DNA from: an uncultured Chloracidobacterium sp.
Lineage (GTDB): Bacteria; Acidobacteriota; Blastocatellia; Pyrinomonadales; Pyrinomonadaceae
Assembly: GCA_936914845.1 (NCBI GenBank)
Contig: CAKZGE010000005.1
Span: forward strand, 124,001-188,000
Reading direction: 5' to 3'
Length of the DNA: 64,000 nt
Shown: piece after piece, positions 53,178-60,576 of the stretch
How the letters are laid out: each line of letters begins with the position of its first letter
Position numbering within the stretch: the stretch's first letter is position 1
Position numbers and translations under genes: made by a program
The notes under the pieces: model-generated
Seen by the model: the letters and a program-made list of their open reading frames with translations, nothing else
Databases searched by the model: none
What the model was told of the DNA's origin: nothing

Positions 53178-53264
53178 AAAGATCGCTGCTTATAGAGCTC
53201 TCGCTTTCGTGGTCTTCGCTTACGGAAGGGAACGGAAAACTTCGCAACCCGTCTGTGCCGAGCA

Positions 53265-53780
53265 CTAGATAAGCGGCATGCTCGAAAAGATGTAGTAAAG
53301 GATATAGACGCTGGCAAAGATCGAACCGATCAGCAGAAATATCAAGATCGCGATGATGCCGAAAATGAAGAGATAATCGCTTTTCGTGCCGACGTCTTTA
53401 CCGGTCGCACGGGCCCGGATCAGTTCCATATTCCGTTTATTCGACTTCCAGAAAAAATCGAATGCATCGCCGACAAATGGCACCATTCCCACAATATAAT
53501 CAAGTGCGATATTCATCGCCATACGCAGCAACGTTATCTTCGGAACACCATAGCGAACGCCGGCAAAAAGAATGTAGAAGGAAGCAAAAGAGGTGAGGGT
53601 GTCGCCAAAATTCGGCACTAACCCGATCAGCGAATCAAGCCCGAACCGCCATGATGTGCCGGGAATGCGGAACAACCCGTCAAGATAATGGGCGAGGTTC
53701 TCAAGGCCTTCTTCGATCTCTATTTCGCGGCGTTCGGCAATTGACAGCTCGCGAAGTGTACGGGGGTTGAGCTCTTGCAT
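53265..53780 (-). CDS. DUF4112-family membrane protein
   Basis: The protein (171 residues from the ATG at 53780) belongs to DUF4112: LFRIPGTSWRFGLDSLIGLVPNFGDTL, shown in part, is the family core, and VGMVPFVGDAFDFFWKSNKRN is its second copy. A transmembrane helix (LFIFGIIAILIFLLIGSIF) is at the C-terminus. The function is unknown. The longer start at 53813 is rejected because it adds only a short poorly conserved stretch. Confidence 0.85.
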   Translation of the reverse strand: MQELNPRTLRELSIAERREIEIEEGLENLAHYLDGLFRIPGTSWRFGLDSLIGLVPNFGDTLTSFASFYILFAGVRYGVPKITLLRMAMNIALDYIVGMVPFVGDAFDFFWKSNKRNMELIRARATGKDVGTKSDYLFIFGIIAILIFLLIGSIFASVYILYYIFSSMPLI

Positions 53781-53837
53781 AATACAGATTTGTACCACAA
53801 AATTCGCCGGCACGTAATCAATTTATTTCGCACAAGA

Positions 53838-54929
53838 TCATTTCACATAATAACCCTGTCGGGCACGGACCCGATCGCTACCGCCATTTTGCAGCCCGAC
53901 CGTCAAACGTACATATTTATTGAGCGGAAAATCTGATTCTGAATAATATTGGACCAAGTATTGAGCGCGAAGCTCATTCGTAAGCTGCTTGAATATATGC
54001 TCCAAGGTAGCGGCGTTTTTTCGCATGTTACTTGAATTGGCAAGCTGGTCCTTGGTGTCGATCGGCAAAAACTTCGGTAAAAAAGCGGTGCCGCCTGTGT
54101 CGTCAGCAAATTTTTGCAGATTTTCCTGCCCGAACATGCTCATCTGATTTAGCTGAAGAGAACTGCCCGCCGGATTGATCGAGTAAAATACCGTGTCGGC
54201 GTTCTGCAGAGCACGTAAAACCCTTATCTGCTCTTTTACCTTGGCGGTGTCGCGAGCCTTTACTCTTACCTTTCGCAGATCCTCGCCCTGAACATTGTCC
54301 GCGATCTTGCGTTCGGCGTCCCAAATCGCCTTTAACACGCCTTCGCTATTGGTATCTTCGCCATCGGAGATGATAAGCAGCACCTTGCGGCGGCCCGGCG
54401 GTGTATTCTTCTGCAGGTCGTTGGCCGCGATCAACAACGAATCGTAAAAAGCGGTCTGTTCGCGGGTAGGGACAATGCTCATAAGTTTGGCGGCGGCATT
54501 TTCCGCGGTCTCCCTTTGCTGAATGGCCGTTGCTTTCATGCCGACCGTGTAGATCGTCGCCCGATCGACCGGCCGCATTACCAGTTTGAGAAATTGGGCG
54601 GCCGTTTCCTGCTGAAATTTGAACATCGCATCCGTACTAGCCGAAATATCTACCAGCAAGGCTATTTCCAAAGGAACTTCGGCAGCCGTTCCAACACTCT
54701 CGACCTGTTGCCGGCGGCCTTCTTCCGCAATGCTGAAATCTTTTGCCGCCAGCCCTTGAACGGGGTCGCCCTGAGCATTTGTCACGGACACCGGCACGAC
54801 GACCAATCGCGAATCTACTTTAATGACCTCACCCTCATCTATCGGCGGCGGCGTTGGTGAAGCGGTCTGAGCATTGACGGCAGCGATAGAAAGCAAAATA
54901 AATGCGGTGTTCAAGGCAAAAGATCTCAT
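53838..54929 (-). CDS. Secreted VWFA-domain protein (Acidobacteriota VWFA-related family)
   Basis: The 363-residue protein has a signal peptide and a von Willebrand A domain with a nearly canonical metal site: LLVDISASTDAM (DXSXS) near residue 93 and ISDGEDTNSEG later. The N-terminal strand VVVPVSVTNAQGDPVQGLAAKDFSI and the terminal YVRLTVGLQNGG-RVRARQGYYVK mark the VWFA-related domain typical of Acidobacteriota. The start at 54929 is supported by GGAG five nt upstream. It may interact with outer-membrane or surface proteins; the ligand is unknown. Confidence 0.85.
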   Translation of the reverse strand: MRSFALNTAFILLSIAAVNAQTASPTPPPIDEGEVIKVDSRLVVVPVSVTNAQGDPVQGLAAKDFSIAEEGRRQQVESVGTAAEVPLEIALLVDISASTDAMFKFQQETAAQFLKLVMRPVDRATIYTVGMKATAIQQRETAENAAAKLMSIVPTREQTAFYDSLLIAANDLQKNTPPGRRKVLLIISDGEDTNSEGVLKAIWDAERKIADNVQGEDLRKVRVKARDTAKVKEQIRVLRALQNADTVFYSINPAGSSLQLNQMSMFGQENLQKFADDTGGTAFLPKFLPIDTKDQLANSSNMRKNAATLEHIFKQLTNELRAQYLVQYYSESDFPLNKYVRLTVGLQNGGSDRVRARQGYYVK

Positions 54930-54972
54930 AATTTCTCCAAAGCGAAAGGAGCGGGGCAACAAAATACTTAGA

Positions 54973-55017
54973 GGGCAAAAAGCTTGAAAGGTTTGCAGCC
55001 GTTCACGCCTTTTGCCC
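54973..55017 (-). terminator. Hairpin downstream of the OmpA-family gene
   Basis: On the minus strand GGGCAAAAGGC and GCTTTTTGCCC form an 11-bp stem with one G-U pair around a 23-nt loop, followed by a weak T-rich stretch. It begins 25 bp after the OmpA-type stop codon and precedes the VWFA gene. Confidence 0.5.
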
Positions 55018-55041
55018 CCGGGAAGCTAAAAATATAGCTAA

Positions 55042-56028
55042 TTAGTTGTCGGTTGAAGCATCCGGCTCTTCAGTAGAGGTAACCGGACGAACTTCGACAT
55101 TCTGATTCAAACCGCGGCTGACGAGCAGTTTCACTTCAACGCGGCGATTCTGTTCGCGGCCTTCGCGGGTCATATTATCGGCAACCGCGTGCAGCGTACC
55201 GTAACCATATGATTGACCAATGCGGCGAAGCGGAATATTGTGGGTCAGCACAAGGTAATCCACGACCGCTTTTGCACGACGTTCGCTAAGTGCTTTGTTC
55301 TTTGTCGCACTGCCTTCGGCGGATGCAAAACCCTGAACTTCGATGGTATAGCCTTTCAGCGTCATTGATGATTGAGCGACTTCGTCCAAAGCAGCTTTTG
55401 CTTCGGTTGAAAGAACTGCACTATTGACGCGGAAATTGACGGTAGCGGTCGATTGGACCACGTAATCATCAATTGCACCGATGCGCTCATTGGTAGCGTT
55501 AACGCCGGCGATCGCCGCATCTGCTGTGTCCTGAGCGGCCTTTGCACCACCACGAGCCGCGTTCGAGATAGCCATTAGTTCGTCGATCTGGCCCGAGATC
55601 CGCTGAGCGTTCTGTTCAGCCTGGGTTAAACGCTCTTCGGCCGGTGAAACACGTGCATCGATCGATTGGGCGACCTCAAGATTGCTCTTATTGAAGCGCA
55701 CTTTCGAAGCAGACAATGAGCCCGCTCCATCGCCGCGGCCTTCTACTTCGATGTTAAGTCCGCGAACGATCGAAGTTGACTGATAGCGGCTGCCGCCGAA
55801 AAATGCATTGTTCTTGATGCTTGCGTTAGGAGCGACAACGACTTTCGTGTCAACGCCCGTTGAATCGCGAACGATGAATGTGCTGTCGTCATCCTTGGCA
55901 ACAACCACACCTTTGATCTTATATTTTTGACCGCTCGTAAGTGAGCGCAGCTGAGCGTCGTCTTGAGCGAAAATGCCTGCCGCACCCAAAAGTAAAGTCA
56001 AAACAAGAACTGGTAATTTTTTGATCAT
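55042..56028 (-). CDS. OmpA-family outer-membrane/peptidoglycan-binding protein
   Basis: The 328-residue protein starts with a signal peptide (VLVLTLLLGAAGIFAQ). The N-terminal region is a small beta-rich domain, then a coiled-coil-like helical stretch (ERLTQAEQNAQRISGQIDEL to ANGVNATNERIGAID) and the C-terminal OmpA peptidoglycan-binding domain with VNFRVNSAVLSTEAKAALDE, VQGFASAEGS and NKALSERRAKAVVDYL ending in EQNRRVEVKLL. The start at 56028 has AGGAG seven nt upstream. It probably anchors an envelope structure to the wall. Confidence 0.9.
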   Translation of the reverse strand: MIKKLPVLVLTLLLGAAGIFAQDDAQLRSLTSGQKYKIKGVVVAKDDDSTFIVRDSTGVDTKVVVAPNASIKNNAFFGGSRYQSTSIVRGLNIEVEGRGDGAGSLSASKVRFNKSNLEVAQSIDARVSPAEERLTQAEQNAQRISGQIDELMAISNAARGGAKAAQDTADAAIAGVNATNERIGAIDDYVVQSTATVNFRVNSAVLSTEAKAALDEVAQSSMTLKGYTIEVQGFASAEGSATKNKALSERRAKAVVDYLVLTHNIPLRRIGQSYGYGTLHAVADNMTREGREQNRRVEVKLLVSRGLNQNVEVRPVTSTEEPDASTDN

Positions 56029-56391
56029 ATTATTTACTCCTCGCGAATCTAGATCTGAAGACCGCGTAAATTGTGTGCCCTGGATAAAATTTGACCGTAT
56101 GCTATTCGAAAATAAAAAAAGCGTATAAAAGGTCGTCCGGTGCATCTGTTTTCAATAAACGCGTGATTTCAACGGCGGAACTATCTTCAAATTCCGTGCC
56201 ACTACTGTTAAACACTCGATCTTTCGCTGAATTTTCTGAAAAAAGGCGGACATTGTGTTGTTTGACGGAATTTTGTCGGACGTATTCTTCCGAAGCAGTT
56301 ATGGCCAAGCTGTCCGAAAACGTTGCACATCTGCTCAAAACGTATTATTTACGTGCGGAACGGATCTGTCAATCTTTAATTCACAAGAGAC
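56029..56391. other. Non-coding region upstream of perR and of the OmpA gene
   Basis: This stretch of about 360 bp is AT-rich and divides divergent genes. No reading frame has protein-like features; the 104- and 78-codon frames here lack ribosome sites. The promoter of the OmpA gene should be inside but is not obvious. The perR promoter and operator at its right end are listed separately. Confidence 0.4.
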
Positions 56392-56424
56392 TTGACATAT
56401 TTTAGAATTAGAATTATTCTAATA
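56392..56424 (+). promoter_or_regulatory. perR promoter with overlapping PerR/Fur-type operator
   Basis: TTGACA at 56392-56397 and TATTCT at 56416-56421 (18-bp spacing) form a sigma-70 promoter. The palindrome ATTAGAAT-T-ATTCTAAT at 56408-56424 covers the -10; its 7-1-7 core TTAGAATTATTCTAA is the PerR-box layout, TTATAATNATTATAA in B. subtilis. An extra half-site TTAGAATT precedes it at 56403. The arrangement predicts autorepression. The predicted RNA starts only about 12 nt before the ATG. Confidence 0.75.
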
Positions 56425-56439
56425 GTAATTTGAAACGTT

Positions 56440-56835
56440 ATGGAAGCAAATGAGACACAGGGTTTAGGTTTAACGAAACAGCGGGAGGTTGTTCTGCACG
56501 TGATACGTACGGGACACGAACATCTCACCGCAAACGAGGTTTTTGCTAGTGCGAAGCAGGTTCTGCCGAGCATTTCATTTGCGACGGTCTATAATTCGCT
56601 TCGCTATCTGAAAGAGGCGGGACACATCGCCGAGATCAGTTTCGGCAACGGGGCGAGCAGGTTTGACCGAATGACGCATCGTCACGACCATGCGATCTGC
56701 ACGGCGTGCGGTAAATTGGTCGATATTGAAATGGAACATCCGGAAGAATTGGTACAGAAGGCAGCTTCATATTCTAATTTTAAGCCGGAAACTTTAGAAT
56801 TCACGCTTCGCGGGCTTTGCCCGGAGTGTGCTTAG
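56440..56835 (+). CDS. perR: Fur-family peroxide-responsive regulator PerR
   Basis: This is a 131-residue Fur-family repressor. The DNA-recognition helix is in SISFATVYNSLRYLKEAG and the structural zinc site uses CTAC and CPEC. The regulatory metal-site stretch GASRFDRMTHRHDHAIC has Asp in the position that is Asp85 in B. subtilis PerR (SRFDF) and Glu in Fur, favouring PerR, which is inactivated by peroxide oxidation of its His ligands. The operator on its own promoter and the following peroxiredoxin gene agree with that function. There is no clear Shine-Dalgarno site. Confidence 0.88.
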   Translation: MEANETQGLGLTKQREVVLHVIRTGHEHLTANEVFASAKQVLPSISFATVYNSLRYLKEAGHIAEISFGNGASRFDRMTHRHDHAICTACGKLVDIEMEHPEELVQKAASYSNFKPETLEFTLRGLCPECA

Positions 56836-56878
56836 AGATAAACGAAATATATATCAATCAGGAGATAATTCAACAGAT

Positions 56879-57460
56879 ATGTCAACAGGTACAGCAACCG
56901 CAACTGAGAACAACGTAGTTTTGGCAAAGGTCGGCCAACCGGCCCCGGATTTTAACATGCCTTCGACCAAGAATATCGAAACACTCGACGAAAACGTCAA
57001 GCTTTCGGATTACAAGGGAAAATGGCTGATCCTTTTGTTCTATCCGCTCGATTTCACTTTTGTTTGCCCAACGGAGCTGATCCATTTTTCAGACCGTTTG
57101 GACGAATTGAACGGCATCGGAGCGGAAGTTCTCGGTATTTCAACGGATTCGGTCCATTCGCACCGTGCGTGGCTGAAGACGCCGGTCGATAAAAATGGCA
57201 TCGAAGGGGTGAAATACCCGATCGCGTCGGATGTCGGCGGCAAATTGGCCCGGGCTTACAATATCCTGGTCGAAGAGGCGAATATAGCGCTTCGCGGATT
57301 GTTCATCATCAACCCGGAAGGCGTGTTGCAGTATTCGGTTATCCACGATCTGAACATTGGCCGTTCGGTAGATGAAACACTGCGTGTGCTTCAGGGCCTG
57401 CAGACCGGCGGTTTATGTGCTGCCGATTGGACACCGGGACAGGAAAACTTGAAGGTGTGA
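56879..57460 (+). CDS. 2-Cys peroxiredoxin (AhpC/Prx1 type)
   Basis: This cytoplasmic peroxidase reduces H2O2 and alkyl peroxides. The 193-residue protein has the peroxidatic cysteine in PLDFTFVCPTELIHF and a resolving cysteine in GGLCAADWTPG. The ATG at 56879 is used (AGGAG about 14 nt upstream, slightly far); a GTG at 56828 overlaps perR and adds nonconserved residues. It is 43 bp after perR, in the same direction, and thus probably under the same operator. Confidence 0.92.
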   Translation: MSTGTATATENNVVLAKVGQPAPDFNMPSTKNIETLDENVKLSDYKGKWLILLFYPLDFTFVCPTELIHFSDRLDELNGIGAEVLGISTDSVHSHRAWLKTPVDKNGIEGVKYPIASDVGGKLARAYNILVEEANIALRGLFIINPEGVLQYSVIHDLNIGRSVDETLRVLQGLQTGGLCAADWTPGQENLKV

Positions 57461-57479
57461 CCACTTTCGCGAGATCAAA

Positions 57480-57505
57480 CAGGTCCGGCAATATCGCCGG
57501 GCCTG
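57480..57505 (+). other. Intercistronic hairpin after the peroxiredoxin gene
   Basis: CAGGTCCGGC and GCCGGGCCTG form a 10-bp stem with one G-U pair and a 6-nt loop. There is no U-run after it, so partial termination or 3'-end stabilisation of the peroxiredoxin message is more likely than full termination. Confidence 0.5.
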
Positions 57506-57540
57506 CTCTTCAACAAATAATTTTGGAGATCTAGAATATT

Positions 57541-58023
57541 ATGCCAATGAGAATTGGAGATTCAATGCCGGAACTTTCCGGCGCGACAACTTGGTTCAAT
57601 GGTTCGCTGGACGACGTATTGCAGCATGCTGCAGGTAAGCCGGTGTTGGTCCACTTTTGGGCCGTTTCCTGTGGGATCTGCAAAGATAAAATGCCGCAGC
57701 TGAATGAGATCAAAAAGAAATACGGAGCACTTGGGCTGCAGACTATCGCCGTTCATATGCCGCGCTACGAAGCCGATACTGATCTGGATACCGTCAATGA
57801 AGCGATCGCCGCCAACAATATTGCTGAGGTGTGTGCCGTGGACAGCCTGCATAAGCTGAAAGATGCTTTTCAGAACGAGCAAGGCTGGGTGCCGGTCTAT
57901 TATCTATTCGATGCAGAAGGAAAATTGAAAACGCGGGCTGCCGGCGAATTCGGCATCAGTGTTCTTCAGACAGCTTTGGATAAGATGTTTCCGGCCGCAC
58001 AGAGCGAAGCCGCGTCGAACTGA
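57541..58023 (+). CDS. Thioredoxin-like (TlpA-like) protein with CGIC active site
   Basis: The 160-residue protein has a thioredoxin fold with FWAVSCGICKDKMPQL as active site, PRYEADTDLDTVNEA, and the cis-proline region GWVPVYYLFDAEGKL. There is no signal peptide, so it is probably cytoplasmic, unlike TlpA itself. Position after the peroxiredoxin suggests that it could reduce it or repair oxidised thiols; that is inference. GGAG lies 13 nt upstream of the ATG at 57541; a second ATG two codons later is possible. Confidence 0.82.
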   Translation: MPMRIGDSMPELSGATTWFNGSLDDVLQHAAGKPVLVHFWAVSCGICKDKMPQLNEIKKKYGALGLQTIAVHMPRYEADTDLDTVNEAIAANNIAEVCAVDSLHKLKDAFQNEQGWVPVYYLFDAEGKLKTRAAGEFGISVLQTALDKMFPAAQSEAASN

Positions 58024-58043
58024 TCGGAGAGCGATCGAGCCGA

Positions 58044-58076
58044 GCGTTCCGCCGAAGAAGCAGAACGCCTATTTTT
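58044..58076 (+). terminator. Intrinsic terminator closing the perR operon
   Basis: GCGTTC and GAACGC form a stem, extended by an inner GC pair and one mismatch, followed by CTATTTTTA. It ends the perR-peroxiredoxin-thioredoxin transcript and lies just before the promoter of the glycosylase gene. Confidence 0.7.
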
Positions 58077-58087
58077 AACTTCCTAAA

Positions 58088-58109
58088 TTAGAATTATTGT
58101 AATTATAAT
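58088..58109 (+). promoter_or_regulatory. Promoter with PerR-box-like operator before the mug gene
   Basis: A perfect TATAAT -10 is at 58104-58109. Directly upstream, TTAGAAT-T-ATTGTAA (58088-58102) is a 7-1-7 inverted repeat with one mismatch, sharing its left arm and centre with the perR operator. The -35 is not recognisable. Such a place between -35 and -10 would block polymerase. Confidence 0.6.
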
Positions 58110-58137
58110 TTTGGCGAGTGTGTTCGCATTTGACGAG

Positions 58138-58686
58138 ATGCAGCGGAAACCGACCAAAGAAGACCTTCGCGATGCGATCAACCGCACAACCGACGACCTG
58201 ATCGAAAAGGATCTGCGTCTGCTTTTTTGCGGGATCAATCCGGGATTGTATTCCGGGGCGACGGGGCTTCATTTTGCCCGTCCGGGCAATCGATTTTGGA
58301 AGGCCCTGCATCTTTCAGGGCTAACGCCGCGGCAACTCGATCCTGCGGAAGAAGCAGAATTGTTGGAAATGGGCATCGGCATCACGAGCTTTTGCGGAAG
58401 AACCACGGCCCGTGCGGAAGAATTGACGGACCGCGAATATCGAGAGGGCGGATCGGCTCTCATCAAAAAGGTCGAGCACTATCGGCCGTCCGTGGTGGCT
58501 GTGCTGGGGCTTGGAGCATTTCAAAAAGCTTACGGCGTCAACAAAGCGGTGGTCGGACAACAAGCAGAAAAGCTCGCCGGAGCGGAACTTTGGCTGCTGC
58601 CGAACCCGAGCGGGCTAAATGCCCATTATCAACTTAATGATTTTGTGCGGCTTTTTGCTGAACTTAAAGATTCGATGCAAAAGTAG
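58138..58686 (+). CDS. mug: Mug-type G:T/U mismatch-specific DNA glycosylase
   Basis: The enzyme removes uracil or thymine from mismatches with guanine. The 182-residue protein has LLFCGINPGLYSGATGLHFA (catalytic Asn in GINPG at about residue 34) and the DNA-reading motif NPSGLNAHY, both diagnostic of Mug/TDG glycosylases. I start at the ATG at 58138, because the predicted transcript starts near 58116; the frame is open to a TTG at 58111. It follows the perR block but has its own promoter and operator. It is convergent with the TonB-like gene. Confidence 0.9.
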   Translation: MQRKPTKEDLRDAINRTTDDLIEKDLRLLFCGINPGLYSGATGLHFARPGNRFWKALHLSGLTPRQLDPAEEAELLEMGIGITSFCGRTTARAEELTDREYREGGSALIKKVEHYRPSVVAVLGLGAFQKAYGVNKAVVGQQAEKLAGAELWLLPNPSGLNAHYQLNDFVRLFAELKDSMQK

Positions 58687-58691
58687 CTTGG

Positions 58692-58716
58692 GTGTGCCTG
58701 CACATGACAGGCACAC
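58692..58716. other. Bidirectional hairpin between convergent genes
   Basis: GTGTGCCTG and CAGGCACAC form a perfect 9-bp stem around a 7-nt loop between mug and the TonB-like gene. With no T-run on either side it may act as a transcript-end stabiliser for both messages. Confidence 0.4.
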
Positions 58717-58732
58717 GCGACAGGTAAAGCTC

Positions 58733-59554
58733 TTACTTCGCAAATTTATAGACAATGACGCCTGTTACCTTGACCGGGACCTTTGATAGAACGGTCGGCG
58801 AGAAAGTTGCCTTCATTGCGGCCTGTTCCGAGACTGCCTTGAGAAGCGGGTGACCGGTGATAGCCCTCGCCGAGGTGACGCGGCCCGTTTCGTCGATCGA
58901 AACCTGCACTTGCACATCACCTTTTGCATTGACCGCAATGGCGGGGGCCGGATAGACGGGTTTCGGCAAATTTGTGGCTTTGCCGGTTATGACGCCAAGC
59001 GAAACCACCGGTCTCGGGGCAGGTCTCAGTTCCAACGGCGGAGGTTTTGGCAGGTCGGCGACGGCGGTCGAAGATCCTGTCGGCTCTCCGTTTTCGGCCG
59101 TACCGCTGCCCGTTGTACCCGATCCGATCTTACCGGTCCCCGAGGGGGATGTTCCCGCGCTGTCGCTGCGTCCGACAATGAAGCTGCCTATCGGGCGTGC
59201 CAAAAAGGAATTCTTTACCGTGGAGACACCCTGTGGAATGATCGGCGAAGCTTCGTCCGGACGCTGCATATTTACCGTTCGGGACGCAGGCTTTGCCGGC
59301 CCGGCGGCGGGTGCCGGAGAATTTCGTTCCTGGTGCGGCTTTGGCGGCTCCGGCACGTCAGCCGCGAGTGCGGGCGGCGGTATAAGCTCGACCAAAGCGA
59401 CATCATCGGGCAAGCCGATCTCGGCCGCATAAAGGCTGATCAGGGCAGCCGAGAAACAGACGGCACCGACCATTAGAGAACTTGCGAAAAAATAGCGGCT
59501 GCGGTCTTTGATCTGTCCGCGGTCGGCCTCACATTCGATCAATCTATCAAACAT
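58733..59554 (-). CDS. TonB-like energy-transducing protein
   Basis: The 273-residue protein has a cytoplasmic N-terminus, one membrane helix (FFASSLMVGAVCFSAALISL), a proline-rich periplasmic linker (PPPALAADVPEPPKPH and later Ser/Thr/Gly-rich stretches) and a C-terminal TonB-family domain (NAKGDVQVQVSIDETGRVTSA, ATFSPTVLS). It probably energises TonB-dependent receptors such as the one at 3018-6824; this pairing is inference. The start at 59554 is supported by GGAGGG eight nt upstream; the longer frame is the shadow of the next gene. No exbB/exbD is adjacent. Confidence 0.82.
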   Translation of the reverse strand: MFDRLIECEADRGQIKDRSRYFFASSLMVGAVCFSAALISLYAAEIGLPDDVALVELIPPPALAADVPEPPKPHQERNSPAPAAGPAKPASRTVNMQRPDEASPIIPQGVSTVKNSFLARPIGSFIVGRSDSAGTSPSGTGKIGSGTTGSGTAENGEPTGSSTAVADLPKPPPLELRPAPRPVVSLGVITGKATNLPKPVYPAPAIAVNAKGDVQVQVSIDETGRVTSARAITGHPLLKAVSEQAAMKATFSPTVLSKVPVKVTGVIVYKFAK

Positions 59555-59570
59555 TTTTATGTCCCTCCAA

Positions 59571-59611
59571 TAGAAAAGCGGTGCCAACCGTTTCGTTAGG
59601 TTAGACACCGC
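59571..59611 (-). terminator. Intrinsic terminator between the YdcZ-like operon and the TonB-like gene
   Basis: On the minus strand GCGGTG-T-CTAACC and GGTTGG-CACCGC form a 12-bp stem with one bulged base and a 9-nt loop, followed by TTTTCTATT. It ends the five-gene operon upstream. It is only a few bases before the ribosome site of the TonB-like gene. Confidence 0.75.
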
Positions 59612-59640
59612 GCAAAGAGACTTTGTTCCGAGATCTTTCG

Positions 59641-60093
59641 CTAATATTTTCTGATCAGAAAAGCACCGCCAAGTATAAGCAGGATGCCGATGATGCGCGG
59701 CAGCGTAGCGGGGCGTTGTTCCAAACCGAGCATGCCGAAATGATCCATCAACACCGAAAAGACCATTTGGCCCGCGACGACGACGCCGAATGTAAGAGCC
59801 ACGCCCAGCCGCGGAACGAGCATCACCGTCATCGAAACAAAAAAGGCACCAAGCAGGCCGCCGGTCCATGCGATCCACGGGGCATTACGGGCCGCTGCCA
59901 GCGAAGAGATGGGCGGGCCGGCAATAAGGACATACGCGAGCAAAGAGAGAGTTCCGACCGCGAACGAGATCAACGAAGCAAGCATTGGGCTGTCCGACAA
60001 AACGGCGGCCATTCTGTTATTTACGGCGCCCTGTAGGGGAATGAAGATGCCCGCGACTATTGCTAGAGCGATCAGAATATAGGTGTTCTGCAT
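59641..60093 (-). CDS. DMT-superfamily transporter, YdcZ-like (DUF606)
   Basis: This 150-residue inner-membrane protein has about five hydrophobic helices and the DUF606/YdcZ signature with LQGAVNNRMAAVLSDSP near the N-terminus and GQMVFSVLMDHFGMLG near the C-terminus. Such half-size proteins may form dimers; the transported substance is unknown. It starts 4 bp after the deaminase stop and is the last gene of the operon. Confidence 0.88.
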   Translation of the reverse strand: MQNTYILIALAIVAGIFIPLQGAVNNRMAAVLSDSPMLASLISFAVGTLSLLAYVLIAGPPISSLAAARNAPWIAWTGGLLGAFFVSMTVMLVPRLGVALTFGVVVAGQMVFSVLMDHFGMLGLEQRPATLPRIIGILLILGGAFLIRKY

Positions 60094-60097
60094 TTAA

Positions 60098-60571
60098 TTA
60101 ATATTCCGTTTTATCGCCCTTATCGAGCCAATCGGTAAAAACCGCCAAGCCCTCTTCACGCATCATACGGATGACGGGTATCGAGCGTTCTTCGGGGCGA
60201 AGGTCGAGTTCGTCGTAGATGAAGGCGTCATCAAAACCGGCTTTGGCGGCGTCTGAACGGTCGCACGCAATGACGATGCGCTCCGGCCGCGCCCAATAGA
60301 TGGCTCCCAAGCACATCGGGCAGGGTTCGCATGAGGCGTAGATCGTACAGCCTGTAAGCTGAAAATTGCCGGTTCGGCGGCAAGCATCACGAATTGCGAC
60401 CACTTCTGCATGCGCGGTCGGGTCGTTGTCCTGCGTAACACGGTTCCAGCCCTCGCCGATCATTTCGCCATTGCGGACGACCACAGAACCGAACGGGCCG
60501 CCGCCCACGGCCACGCTGTGCCGGGCCAATTCGATAGCCCGGCGAATGAATTTTTCATCAGAAATGGACAT
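60098..60571 (-). CDS. Cytosine/guanine deaminase-family nucleoside deaminase
   Basis: The 157-residue protein has the zinc-dependent deaminase motifs THAEVVAIRDA (with the catalytic Glu) and EPCPMCLGAI. Length and the DRSDAAKAGFDDAFIYDEL segment near the C-terminus point to the guanine-deaminase-like group (B. subtilis GuaD), rather than to TadA. The substrate is inferred. It follows the glutaminyl cyclase gene after 5 bp. Confidence 0.82.
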   Translation of the reverse strand: MSISDEKFIRRAIELARHSVAVGGGPFGSVVVRNGEMIGEGWNRVTQDNDPTAHAEVVAIRDACRRTGNFQLTGCTIYASCEPCPMCLGAIYWARPERIVIACDRSDAAKAGFDDAFIYDELDLRPEERSIPVIRMMREEGLAVFTDWLDKGDKTEY

Positions 60572-60576
60572 TGAAA

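Noticed and set aside
56091..56405. 104-codon plus and 78-codon minus frames upstream of perR
   Set aside because: No ribosome sites, no recognisable protein character, and they lie in an AT-rich promoter region.
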